A DNA stretch of 64,000 nt from an uncultured bacterium. Lineage in GTDB: Bacteria; Planctomycetota; Phycisphaerae; Phycisphaerales; SM1A02. Position numbers and translations under genes: made by a program. Each line of letters starts with the position of its first letter. Within the stretch, counting starts at the first letter, position 1. The stretch lies in NCBI GenBank assembly GCA_903891095.1, contig CAITDI010000046.1:1-64000 (forward strand), given 5' to 3'. The notes under the pieces were generated by a model. The model saw only the letters and a list, made by a program, of their open reading frames with translations, did not search any database and was not told where the DNA came from. This document shows, one piece after another, positions 1-8,217 of the stretch.

Positions 1-880
1 AGCTTCCGAACTGCACCACGTACAGGAGCTTGCCGTCCTTGCCTTCGGAGGTCACCACCCGCGGGGCATCGATCTTGGCGGCGGCCGCGCGCGCCTCGAA
101 ATCCTTGGCGATGCGCTTCGCCGTCGCGAGCTTCTCGTAGGTTCCCGCCTGGATCGCGAACCGCACGGACCGTGCGCTGATGCCGTTGCGGGTCGCGGGC
201 TTCTCGGTCGCGTCGGCCTTTCGCGGCTGCGGCGTTGCGATGCTCGGCTTCTCACCCGACTTCTCACCCGGCTTCTCACTCGCAATCGCATCGTTCGGAT
301 CGACCGTGTCTGCTTCGGACATCTCCTGCGTGGCCGGCGCGGGCGGAGCAGCTGCAACGAGCACGCGAGGCTCGCCCGCTGAAACGCGCGCATTCTCCGC
401 GAGCTTTGGCAGTCCCGCCGCGTCAAAGCAACGCGCCGCGTTGGAGTACGCGCGGCCGCGCTCCCCGCCGTCGAGCAACTTCGCCGCGCGGTCGAAGGCG
501 TAGCCTGCCGCGTCGTACTGCTTGCGCGCGACCTCGACGCTCGCGAGCGTGACGTTCGCCTGCGCGCCGAGCCATCGGTCGCTCGTGGCGCGCGCCTCGT
601 TGAGCGCCTTTGCCGCGGCGTCAAACTCCGACAGCTTGTAATGCGCGAGGCCCTCGAGGTAGCGCGCCCGCTCGTGCTCGAGCCCTTGGGTCCGATCCGC
701 AGCGATTCGCGCGAGCGTGACCGTGCGTCGGTAGTCCGCTGAGGAGTAGCTCGTCGTCGCTTCGGCGAGCGAGGTTCCGCCGCCTTCCGGCGTGCAGGCG
801 GGGAGCAACGCCCCAGCACCAAGCATGAGCAGCAAGGTTGCGGCGATCACCGTGGCGCGACGGGCGGCGGAATTCGGCAT
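1..880 (-). CDS. SPOR-domain lipoprotein, C-terminus cut by window edge
   Basis: The frame stays open to the window edge, so only the first 293 or so residues are present. The N-terminus is a lipoprotein signal: a basic start, a hydrophobic stretch and the lipobox LLPAC with Cys at residue 29. A helical, Ala-rich, TPR-like region follows (about 45-165), with ALNEARA- and AAGYAFDRAA-type helices. Next is a charged linker with KPGEKSGEKP repeats, then the start of a SPOR-like fold (VRFAIQAGTYEKLATAKRIA, then VVQFGS). SPOR domains bind denuded septal peptidoglycan, so an envelope or division role is inferred. ATG 880 is the first start before the lipobox. It is transcribed divergently from the acyl ligase, with about 53 bp between the starts. 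Whether a second SPOR repeat follows is not visible. Confidence 0.8.
   Translation of the reverse strand, partial: MPNSAARRATVIAATLLLMLGAGALLPACTPEGGGTSLAEATTSYSSADYRRTVTLARIAADRTQGLEHERARYLEGLAHYKLSEFDAAAKALNEARATSDRWLGAQANVTLASVEVARKQYDAAGYAFDRAAKLLDGGERGRAYSNAARCFDAAGLPKLAENARVSAGEPRVLVAAAPPAPATQEMSEADTVDPNDAIASEKPGEKSGEKPSIATPQPRKADATEKPATRNGISARSVRFAIQAGTYEKLATAKRIAKDFEARAAAAKIDAPRVVTSEGKDGKLLYVVQFGS
247..282. repeat. 12-bp tandem repeat, 3 copies
   Basis: Three consecutive 12-mers of the form (g/a)cttctcaccc(g) differ at one base each. They encode the GEKS/GEKP linker of the SPOR lipoprotein. Confidence 0.85.
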
Positions 881-933
881 TCGGGTACTCTACGGAACCT
901 CGCCGTTCAGCGACGACGACCCGGAGCAAGCCC

Positions 934-2409
934 TTGGAACTTCTCTCCTCCATCCGCCGCCATCTGCTTGTTCGCCCGCTCCGTCCGACCATCGTCGACG
1001 ACTTTCGAACCTGGCGCGGCATCGACCTCATGGTCGCGTCGTGGCATATCGCCCGCGCCATCGACAAGGCAAGCGAGGCGCAGCGGGTGGGCGTCATGCT
1101 GCCGACTTCGGGTCTCTTTCCCGCCGCGGCCATCGCGGCGTGGACGCTCGGCAAGACCATCGTCCCGCTCAACTACCTGCTCTCGCGCAGCGATCTCGAG
1201 TATGTCGCGCGCGACGCGGGCCTCGACTGCGTCGTGACGGTCGGCCCGATGATCGACCTCGTGGGCGGCTCGATCCCGGGCCTCAAGGAAGTCCGCCTCG
1301 ACCAGCTCAAGTTCACGGGCATCCCGCCCGTCCGGATGACCAACCCGCTCCGGCGCGACGATGTCGCGGTCGTCCTCTACACGTCGGGCACCAGTGGCCG
1401 CCCCAAGGGCGTGATGCTCACCGCCGGCAACATCGGCGCCAACGTCCGTCAGTGCCAGGAGTGGGTCGACTTCGACGCCAACGACAAGATCCTCGGCGTC
1501 CTCCCGCAGTTCCATTCGTTCGGGCTCACGATCCTCACGATGCTGCCGCTCGCGACGGGCGCTACCGCGGTCTATACGGCGCGCTTCGTGCCGCGCAAGC
1601 TCATCGACCTCGCGCGTACGCACCGGCCGACGGCGTTTGTCGCGATCCCCTCGATGTACAACGCACTCCGCCTGCTCAAGGACGCGACGCCCGACGACCT
1701 CAAGTCGCTTCGCTTCGCGGTTTCGGGAGGCGAGCCGCTGCCTGAGGCGGTCTTCGAAGGCTTCCGCGAGAAGTTCGGGCTCGACATCAACGAGGGCTAC
1801 GGCCTGACCGAGACGTCGCCCGTCACGCACTGGTGTCGGCCCAACGAGCAGCGGCGCAAGTGCGTCGGCCGCGCGCTGCCCGGCATCGAGCAGCGCATCG
1901 TGGGCCCCGACGGCAAGACGCTCGGCGCCAACGAGGACGGCGAAGTCCGCATGCGCGGTCCGAACATCATGAAGGGCTATCTCAACCTGCCCGACGAGAC
2001 CGCAGCGGTGTTCGACGAACAGGGCTTCTTCAAGACCGGCGACATGGGCCGCATCGACGAGCAGGGGTTCCTCTCGATCACCGGCCGTATCAAAGAGATG
2101 CTGATCATCGGCGGCGAGAACGTCTTCCCGCGCGAGATCGAGGAGGTCCTCAACCGCCACGAGTCCGTCAAGGACTCCGCGGTCATCGGCATGGCCGACG
2201 GCATGCGCGGCGAGGTCGCGATCGCGTTCGTCGAGCTCAAGGATGGCGCGAAGTTCGACGAGTCCGCGCTCAAGGCGCACTGCCGCGACAACATCGCCGG
2301 CTTCAAGGTGCCGCGCGAGATCCGGTTGATCCGCGAACTGCCCCGCAATCCGACGGGCAAGATCATGCGTCGCAAGCTCACGCCAGAGATCGCGTCGGAA
2401 GCCGTCTGA
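934..2409 (+). CDS. AMP-dependent acyl-CoA/acyl-ACP synthetase
   Basis: This is an ANL-superfamily ligase of 491 aa. It activates a carboxylate, probably a fatty acid, with ATP to an acyl-adenylate and transfers it to CoA or ACP. Motifs in order: A3 YTSGTSGRPKG (149-159), LPQFHSFGLT, A5 GYGLTE, A7 FKTGDMG, A8 hinge GRIKEM, and the C-terminal A10 NPTGKIMRR with the catalytic Lys near 476. HSFG after A3 resembles the synthetase half of Aas-type 2-acyl-glycerophosphoethanolamine enzymes, but no acyltransferase domain is attached. An in-frame ATG at 838 would overlap the divergent lipoprotein. TTG 934 has a GGAG 7 nt upstream and gives a natural N-terminus (MELLSSIRRH), so it is preferred. Chain-length specificity cannot be read from the sequence. 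Confidence 0.88.
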   Translation: MELLSSIRRHLLVRPLRPTIVDDFRTWRGIDLMVASWHIARAIDKASEAQRVGVMLPTSGLFPAAAIAAWTLGKTIVPLNYLLSRSDLEYVARDAGLDCVVTVGPMIDLVGGSIPGLKEVRLDQLKFTGIPPVRMTNPLRRDDVAVVLYTSGTSGRPKGVMLTAGNIGANVRQCQEWVDFDANDKILGVLPQFHSFGLTILTMLPLATGATAVYTARFVPRKLIDLARTHRPTAFVAIPSMYNALRLLKDATPDDLKSLRFAVSGGEPLPEAVFEGFREKFGLDINEGYGLTETSPVTHWCRPNEQRRKCVGRALPGIEQRIVGPDGKTLGANEDGEVRMRGPNIMKGYLNLPDETAAVFDEQGFFKTGDMGRIDEQGFLSITGRIKEMLIIGGENVFPREIEEVLNRHESVKDSAVIGMADGMRGEVAIAFVELKDGAKFDESALKAHCRDNIAGFKVPREIRLIRELPRNPTGKIMRRKLTPEIASEAV

Positions 2410-2434
2410 CGCGCGTCTCGCCCAAATGAACAGA

Positions 2435-2462
2435 CAGACTTGCAGGCAGACTTACAGGCAGG
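2435..2462. repeat. 12-bp tandem repeat over a stop codon
   Basis: Two 12-mers, cagactt(g/a)cagg, with a partial third copy. The TAA stop of the minus-strand Cys-rich protein lies inside the second unit. Confidence 0.8.
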
Positions 2463-4281
2463 GGCCCCACGCATTCAGCAGCGCTGCGACGTCGAGCGCG
2501 TTGGTGGTGCCGTCGCCGTTGATGTCGCCGCTGCTCGAACCCCAGCCATTGAGCAGGATGGTGATGTCCTGCGCGTCGACGCCGCCGCTGTGATTGAGGT
2601 CGGCCGGACAGGCTGGCGCGCACGGCACAACCTGGCCAACGCCAATGTGCAGCACCGTGTCGCCGCCCTGAAGCGAGTCGGATCCCTTGTTGAACTTTGG
2701 CCCGACGCGAATGAGGTATCGAACGCCGCACTCGGCGACGATCGAAAGGCGGCTCGCGCTGTTTCCGGCGCAGATGGTTCCGTTGTCATTGCACGCGATC
2801 TGCGTCAGTGCGCCGCAACTGCCCGTGTACACGCCGATGAGCGTGTCGTACCAAGAGCCGCAGGTCCCGATGTCGATGACGCCCGAGACATTGGCGGTGT
2901 ACGCAAACCAGACATCACGCGCGTAGCCAGCTGGCGCGCACGGCGCCGCAAGCGCGCCAAGCTCATTGCCCGACCGCATGGTGTTGAAGGGCGTGTCGCC
3001 GACGGCGACCGCAATCGCGTTGGCGCAGAGATCGTTGGCGGGCGCCGATGTCACGCAAAGCGCCGCGGACGACGCGACGCAGCCGGTGTCCCAGGTCGAG
3101 TCGCAGCAGAAGGGGTCGTTCGAGCACACGGCAGCGCAACAGGTCGCCGTGCGGCAGCCGCCCGTCGTGTGCGGCACGAAGCAAGACGGACCATTCGGCG
3201 AGCAGGCCACGCAGCTCTGCGTGACGATCAGCTTGACGTTGTAGCGATTGGCGCTGAGGCACGAGATGTCGCCGCCACCAAGCTGCGGATACGCGCCGCC
3301 CGACACAACGATGCGGTACGCGCCAGCAGGAACGCACGTTGGCGTGGACCCGACCTCGACGCAAAGGCTTGTAGAGACATGCGCCAAGCTCGACGCGATC
3401 GGCGCGCAGTTGGAGTCGGCCACCAGCGCCGCCCACGCCTGCGGCGAGGATGCGAACGTGAGCTGCACCTTGGCGATGCCGTCGCCGTCGGTGTCAGGAA
3501 CGATCACGCGGTACACGTCGACGTCCGGCCCATTGATGGAGCTCGGCGGCCTACCAAGCCTGCCGGAGATCTGGATGTTGGCCGTCATCGCTTCAGGAGC
3601 GCCGCCCGTCGTGCCGTAGCACGGGTCGTTCGTCCGCTGGTCGCAGTCCTCGACCTCGGCAACCGCATTGTCGTCGGGCGTTGGGTAGCAGCCCGAGACG
3701 CAGGTCTGCTCCGCTGCGTAGACGCAGAAGAAGTCCCAAGCCGACTCGCAGCACGTGGGGTCGATCGTGCACACCGCGGTGCAGCAGGTCGCGTCGTTGC
3801 ACGCGCCTTGCGAGTGGGTCGTGTAGCAGTCGCCGCTCGCCTGTCCGCAGGTCCCAGGCGTGCCAGGGCACGCGAAGCCGGCGTACTGCACGCAGGTCAG
3901 GTCCCATGTGGTCTGGCAGCAGAACGCGTCGATCGCACAGACAGCGTTGCAGCACGATGCCGTGTCGCACGCGGGGTTCGCGTGAGGCGCGTAGCAGCTG
4001 CCACTCGCAGCCGAACCGCAGTAGCCCGCGCAGGAGATGTTGGCGAGCGCGACGCAGCCAGCGTCCCAGCTCGAGAAGCAGCAGGTCGGGTCGGCCGCAC
4101 AGACGCTCGTGCAGCACGCTTGGCTATCGCAGCCTCCGCCAGAGTGGACGGCGATGCAGGATTGCGTGCTGACGCACTGCGCCTGCGCGGCGGTCGGCAG
4201 CAGGGCGGCCACCGCGATGGCAAGAACGACGACAAGGAAACGAAAGCGTGCTGCGGGCATGACTAGGGTCAAAATACGCAC
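2452..4281 (-). CDS. Secreted Cys-rich repeat protein with dockerin-like C-terminus
   Basis: A 609-aa exported protein with a signal peptide (FLVVVLAIAVAALLPTAAQA, then QC). Three tandem modules of about 45 residues follow, each reading C-x-x-x-H...C-x3-CC-x2-VC-x2-D-x2-CC-x4-WD-x2-C. After a beta-rich spacer there is a fourth module. Next is a beta-sandwich module (NDLCANAIAV...DVWFAYTAN...YDTLIGVYTG...CNDN) of the kind common in planctomycete exported proteins. The C-terminus has two dockerin-like Ca-binding repeats, DLNHSGGVDAQDITILLNGW and DINGDGTTNALDVAALLNAW, ending GPCL. GTG 4281 has GAGG 4 nt upstream. ATG 4260 is the alternative and lacks one. The function is unknown; many disulfides and surface or extracellular attachment are inferred. 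Confidence 0.85.
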   Translation of the reverse strand: MRILTLVMPAARFRFLVVVLAIAVAALLPTAAQAQCVSTQSCIAVHSGGGCDSQACCTSVCAADPTCCFSSWDAGCVALANISCAGYCGSAASGSCYAPHANPACDTASCCNAVCAIDAFCCQTTWDLTCVQYAGFACPGTPGTCGQASGDCYTTHSQGACNDATCCTAVCTIDPTCCESAWDFFCVYAAEQTCVSGCYPTPDDNAVAEVEDCDQRTNDPCYGTTGGAPEAMTANIQISGRLGRPPSSINGPDVDVYRVIVPDTDGDGIAKVQLTFASSPQAWAALVADSNCAPIASSLAHVSTSLCVEVGSTPTCVPAGAYRIVVSGGAYPQLGGGDISCLSANRYNVKLIVTQSCVACSPNGPSCFVPHTTGGCRTATCCAAVCSNDPFCCDSTWDTGCVASSAALCVTSAPANDLCANAIAVAVGDTPFNTMRSGNELGALAAPCAPAGYARDVWFAYTANVSGVIDIGTCGSWYDTLIGVYTGSCGALTQIACNDNGTICAGNSASRLSIVAECGVRYLIRVGPKFNKGSDSLQGGDTVLHIGVGQVVPCAPACPADLNHSGGVDAQDITILLNGWGSSSGDINGDGTTNALDVAALLNAWGPCL

Positions 4282-4351
4282 GGCACCTCGCGAGGTCGGA
4301 TCGTGCTTTCAGTTTTCCGCGGAATCGAGACCAACGATGTTCGAGCGTCCG

Positions 4352-4390
4352 CAAAGCAGAGCCCCCCGACCCTTGCGGATCGGGGGGCTC
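4352..4390 (-). terminator. Rho-independent terminator downstream of the 959-aa exported protein
   Basis: An 11-bp perfect stem (gagccccccga, 4359-4369, with tcggggggctc, 4380-4390) lies between the two Cys-rich genes. On the minus strand it is followed by TCTGCTTTG, a weak T-run. Confidence 0.6.
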
Positions 4391-4454
4391 GATGGAACTC
4401 ATTGCCAGCGATGACTGAGAGGCAATCCTCTCAAGCACCCGCTGTATCGAACAC

Positions 4455-7334
4455 TTACGGGCACGCGCCCCAGCTGCTCAGCAGGACAGTGATGTCCTGC
4501 GGACCAGTGATGCCGTCGCCGGTGAGGTCGGCGGCCGGGGTACCCCAGGCGCCGAGCAGGACGGTGATGTCCTGCGGACCCACGACGCCGTCGTGCGTGA
4601 AGTCAGCCGGGCACGACGGAGCGCAGGTGCCGCTCGGCGTGACCGTGATCTGACCCGTGCCGAACACCGCAGCGCTGAACGAACCAACCGACAGGTAGTA
4701 GGTCTTGCCGCAGACCGGGGTGAAGTTCACCTCGGACTGGAGCGTACCCGCGCAAGTCGCCGGCGCATCGGCATCGTCGTCGCAAGCGACGAGCGCGCCG
4801 GTGCAGGAGTCCTCGAACACCGCGATCTTGGTGTCGAAGAGCGATCCGCAGAGCGAGATCTTGAGGTTGGCATTGCCCGTGGCGACATACTTGAACCAGA
4901 GGTCGTTGTACACGTTGCCGCTGCCGAACTTGGTGCACGCCGGGGTGGTGCCCGTCGCACCGAGGGTGCTGAACGGAGTCACGCCTGAAGTGATGGTCAC
5001 CGCGGCAGCGCACTCGTCGTTCACCGGCGGGGGAACCTGGCAGTTGCTGCAGGCAGCGATGGCCGCGTTCGCGCAAACGTTGTCCCACTGCGTGTCGCAG
5101 CAGAACGCGTCAGCGGCGCAGATCTGCGAGCAGCAAGCAGCGTCGGCGCAGAACGGAGTCGCGTGACCCGTGCAGCAGTCGCCCGTACCTGCGTCGCCGC
5201 AGCTCGGAGCGTCGCCGACGAAGGTGATGACGAGGTCGGTCGCACCCGTCGCACCGGCGAAGCCGCCGACGCGAATGGTGTACGTCGTGCCAGCCGTCAT
5301 CGGGACGATCAGCTTGGAAGCAAACGCCGTGCAGCCAGCGCCGTCGTCGTTGCAGCCGAGGAGGACGCCGCCCTGTTCGGGGCAGTTGTCATAGGCCTCG
5401 ACGCCCGTATCGAACGGAGCCGGACCCGAGCAAGTCTGGAGCTCGTAGTCGCCGGTCTGGGTCGCCGTGAACTTGAACCAAACGTCCTTCGTGAACGGAG
5501 CTGCAGAGCAGGTCGCGGTCGCGATGTCCGTCGAAGCAAACGTGTTGTCGAACGGATTCGCGCCTTCGACAGCGACCTGCGCGTTGGCGCAGAGGTCGTT
5601 CGGCGGAGCAGCCGCATCGCAGGCCACGCCGGTCACCTCGAGGGTGTAGTCGTTGCCAACCGGTCCACCGCAGGGGTAGCCCGAGAAGACGCTCGGGAGA
5701 GCGACGATGTAGTAGCTACCCGGAGCGAGGCAGACGGTCGAGGTGCCAGGGCACTGACCAGCGGTCACGCTACCCGTGATGATGCCACCGCACGCGGTGT
5801 CGACCATCGCAGCGAAGCAGTTAAGGCTCGAGCGGATCGTGATGGTGACCGACGTTCCCTGCGCGATGGTCAGGGTGTACCAGTCGGTATCGCGCGTACC
5901 GCCGTCAGCCCAGAACGAGCCGGCGACCGTCTGACCGACCGAGATCGGCTCGGACGGGCTACCACCGGCTGCGTTGTTGCAGCCACCGTTGGCATCTTCG
6001 CCGCAGAGCTCGACCTCGGCAGCGTTCGACTGCGCGAGTTCGCACGGGACGAAGGGCGAGATGTCGACCTGGCCAGAGCCAGAGTCGGTCGAGCCATAGC
6101 CACCGACCACGATGATGTACGGGACGCCAGCGAGCAGTTCGACCGCTTCAATGCGGCTCGAGAATGCAGCGCAGGTGTTCGGACCGTCGTCGTTGCAACC
6201 GAGCACGCCGTCAGCCGGCGAGCAGGTGTTCATGACCGCGAGACGCGTGTCGAACGGAGCGAGATTGCAGGTCGACACCGAGTACAGGCCATCGGCCGTC
6301 GGGGTGAAGCGCAGGAACGTCGCGTTGTAGATGAGGTCGTCGCCGAACGGACCCGGGTCGCACGCGCCGGTCAGGTCGACGATATCCGTCGCGCCGACCG
6401 TCGTGAACGAGTTGAGTCCCGCCACGGCGTCGGGCGCGGTCTTGCAACCGCTCGAGCCACCGCCGCCGTTGAGGCTGACGGTGAGGGTGCCGGTGCCGGC
6501 CGCGGTTCCGGCCGCATAGCCACCGACCGCCACGAAGTACGTGGTGCCCGCAGTGAGGTCCACAGCAGCGATCACGCTGGTGAAGCCGGTGCAGCCAGCT
6601 CCGTCGTCGTTGCAAGCGAGCACGCCGTTGGCGGGATCGCAGCTGTTCATGACGGCGATCTTGGTGTCGAACGTCGCAGTGTTGCACATCGAGAATCGGT
6701 ACGAGCCCGACTCAGCCGGCGTGAAGCTGTAGAAATTCGCGTTGTAGATCTCCTGCGTGAACTGCATCGTGCACTGACCAGTGACATCAACGATCGTGCC
6801 CGAGGCCGTGTTGCTGAACTGGTTGTCGCCGAGCGAGAGCACCGTCGGCGAGCCGCAGCCGCCGCCACCACCACCGCCGCCACCGCCACCGGACACCGTC
6901 AGCGTGCCAGCGCCGCCGTTGGTCGCTGCGTAGCCGCCGATCACAACCTTGCAGGTCTGGCCCGCGGCCAGGGTGGCAGCCGTGGAGCTCGCGAGACCGC
7001 ACGAGTCATCGTTGCAGGCGAGAACGCCGTTCACGGGATCGCAGTCATTGAGGATCGCAATACGCGTGTCCCAGGTCGCGCCGCAAAGGCTGAAGTTGTA
7101 CGAACCCGCCTCAGTCGCGGTGAACGTGAAGAACGTCACCTTGTAGATGCTGTGCGCAAGCGCGCAGCCAGTCGCGGCAGGCATCGCAAAGGTGCCGGTG
7201 GCGTTGGTGGTGTCGAACGCGTTTGCGCCGACCACCGCCGCGGGGGCCGTCGCGCAATCCTGCGCGGAGGCGACACAAGCGACGAAGGCCGAAGCCACCG
7301 CGCTACAAACAAATGTCCAATTCTTCGCTCGCAT
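4455..7334 (-). CDS. Large secreted multi-module protein with dockerin-like C-terminus
   Basis: This 959-aa exported protein starts at ATG 7334 behind AAGGAGA at good spacing. The signal peptide runs from MRAKNWTF to about SAFVACVASAQ. The body is a string of about six beta-sandwich modules of roughly 130 residues with shared wording: ...FDTTNATG..., Y-x-F-x-F-TATEAGSY, F-S-x-C, (F)DT-x-IA-V-x-N-x-CDP, GVLACNDD. They resemble bacterial pre-peptidase C-terminal domains. A run of 11 or so Gly separates modules 1 and 2. One Cys module (CC-x2-IC-x2-D-x2-CC-x3-WD-x2-C) near residue 770 is shared with the neighbour at 2452-4281. Two dockerin-like repeats (DFTHDGVVGPQDITVLLGAW, DLTGDGITGPQDITVLLSSW) end in GACP. 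No catalytic motif was seen. A structural, adhesive or scaffold role is inferred. Confidence 0.87.
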   Translation of the reverse strand: MRAKNWTFVCSAVASAFVACVASAQDCATAPAAVVGANAFDTTNATGTFAMPAATGCALAHSIYKVTFFTFTATEAGSYNFSLCGATWDTRIAILNDCDPVNGVLACNDDSCGLASSTAATLAAGQTCKVVIGGYAATNGGAGTLTVSGGGGGGGGGGGCGSPTVLSLGDNQFSNTASGTIVDVTGQCTMQFTQEIYNANFYSFTPAESGSYRFSMCNTATFDTKIAVMNSCDPANGVLACNDDGAGCTGFTSVIAAVDLTAGTTYFVAVGGYAAGTAAGTGTLTVSLNGGGGSSGCKTAPDAVAGLNSFTTVGATDIVDLTGACDPGPFGDDLIYNATFLRFTPTADGLYSVSTCNLAPFDTRLAVMNTCSPADGVLGCNDDGPNTCAAFSSRIEAVELLAGVPYIIVVGGYGSTDSGSGQVDISPFVPCELAQSNAAEVELCGEDANGGCNNAAGGSPSEPISVGQTVAGSFWADGGTRDTDWYTLTIAQGTSVTITIRSSLNCFAAMVDTACGGIITGSVTAGQCPGTSTVCLAPGSYYIVALPSVFSGYPCGGPVGNDYTLEVTGVACDAAAPPNDLCANAQVAVEGANPFDNTFASTDIATATCSAAPFTKDVWFKFTATQTGDYELQTCSGPAPFDTGVEAYDNCPEQGGVLLGCNDDGAGCTAFASKLIVPMTAGTTYTIRVGGFAGATGATDLVITFVGDAPSCGDAGTGDCCTGHATPFCADAACCSQICAADAFCCDTQWDNVCANAAIAACSNCQVPPPVNDECAAAVTITSGVTPFSTLGATGTTPACTKFGSGNVYNDLWFKYVATGNANLKISLCGSLFDTKIAVFEDSCTGALVACDDDADAPATCAGTLQSEVNFTPVCGKTYYLSVGSFSAAVFGTGQITVTPSGTCAPSCPADFTHDGVVGPQDITVLLGAWGTPAADLTGDGITGPQDITVLLSSWGACP

Positions 7335-7741
7335 CTGAGTCTCCTTAAAGGAAGTACAACACGTTCTCGAACGCCGATTTTGAATGGCGCTCGCGCCTGC
7401 CAGCACCATTCGACTCGCCGACACACGCTCTCGAGAGTCCTCTCGAGAAGGCCTCTCTTCAAAGCATGCGTGCAGCACGAAGAGACAATCCTCACGCAGG
7501 ATTGATCAAAGTGCGTGTGCAAAGATAACTCGCTGTGGCGGCTTGCCAAGAACGAACATGACGGAAGGAGGCAACTCGTAAGTTTCGATGGACCCGACCC
7601 CAAGGCGGGTCCGAGTCGTGCACGTCGTCCGTCGATTTGGCTACAGTCCGCCGTTCGCCGCAGGGCGGACGGACGTGTTGTCGGACCAAAGGCGGTCCGG
7701 GTCTGTGCGCCCGAGCACCAAGCAACTTCCCGAGAGAAACC
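7335..7741. other. 407-bp intergenic region with three GC hairpins
   Basis: No convincing gene was found. The left part carries the ribosome-binding site of the minus-strand exported protein and a repeated ctctcgaga motif (7428-7451). The right part, ahead of the peroxiredoxin, has three short perfect stems at 7590-7612, 7646-7670 and 7682-7699. Two related 20-bp blocks, gcgggtccgagtcgtgca and gcggtccgggtctgtgcg, suggest an old duplication. It probably holds divergent promoters, but none could be assigned securely. Confidence 0.5.
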
Positions 7742-8212
7742 ATGTCGCTTCCCGTTGGATCCATCGCTCCGTCCTTCAAGCTCCCATGCAAGCCCGGCGA
7801 AGAGGTCGACGTGGGCGCCTCGCTCGGACGCGAGAAGGTCCTGATCCTGTTCTTCCCTAACGCCTACAGCTCGGTCTGCACGGAGGAGATGTGCCATCTG
7901 CGCGACAACTGGGCTGACTGGGGCGCGCTCGGCTGCAAGATCTTCGGCGTCTCGATCGACAGCCCGTTCGTGACCGACAAGTTCCGCGCCGACCTCGGCG
8001 TGCCGTTCCCGATCCTTTCCGACTTCAACAAGACGGTGAGCGCGAGCTACGACGCGCTGCACGCGGATCTCATGGGGCTCAAGGGCGTCACCAAGCGCGC
8101 CGCGTACGTCGTCGGCAGCGACGGCAAGATCACCTACGCGTGGGAAGCGGAGATCCCCAAGACCCAAGTCGACTTCGGCGCGATCAAGGCTGCCGTCGCC
8201 TCGACGCGCTGA
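7742..8212 (+). CDS. Peroxiredoxin, BCP type
   Basis: A 156-aa thiol peroxidase of the thioredoxin fold that reduces H2O2 and organic hydroperoxides in the cytosol. The peroxidatic Cys is Cys46 in AYSSVCTEEMC. A second Cys five residues on (Cys51) is the arrangement of alpha2-helix atypical 2-Cys BCP enzymes. The usual P-x3-T-x2-C motif is altered: Ser occupies the Thr position, giving FPNAYSSVC. Further family marks are FGVSIDSPF, FPILSDFNK and the C-terminal RAAYVVGSDGKI. ATG 7742 follows a GAGAGAAACC purine stretch and gives the standard N-terminus SLPVGSIAPSF. It sits alone on the plus strand between minus-strand exported-protein genes. The next gene ends 5 bp beyond its stop. Confidence 0.9.
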   Translation: MSLPVGSIAPSFKLPCKPGEEVDVGASLGREKVLILFFPNAYSSVCTEEMCHLRDNWADWGALGCKIFGVSIDSPFVTDKFRADLGVPFPILSDFNKTVSASYDALHADLMGLKGVTKRAAYVVGSDGKITYAWEAEIPKTQVDFGAIKAAVASTR

Positions 8213-8217
8213 GCGCG

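Noticed and set aside
5163-7505. A 780-codon plus-strand frame opposite the large exported protein
   Set aside because: It is Arg/Ala/Val-rich with no domain motif. The minus-strand frame has a signal peptide, repeats and a dockerin-like end. High GC keeps antisense frames open.
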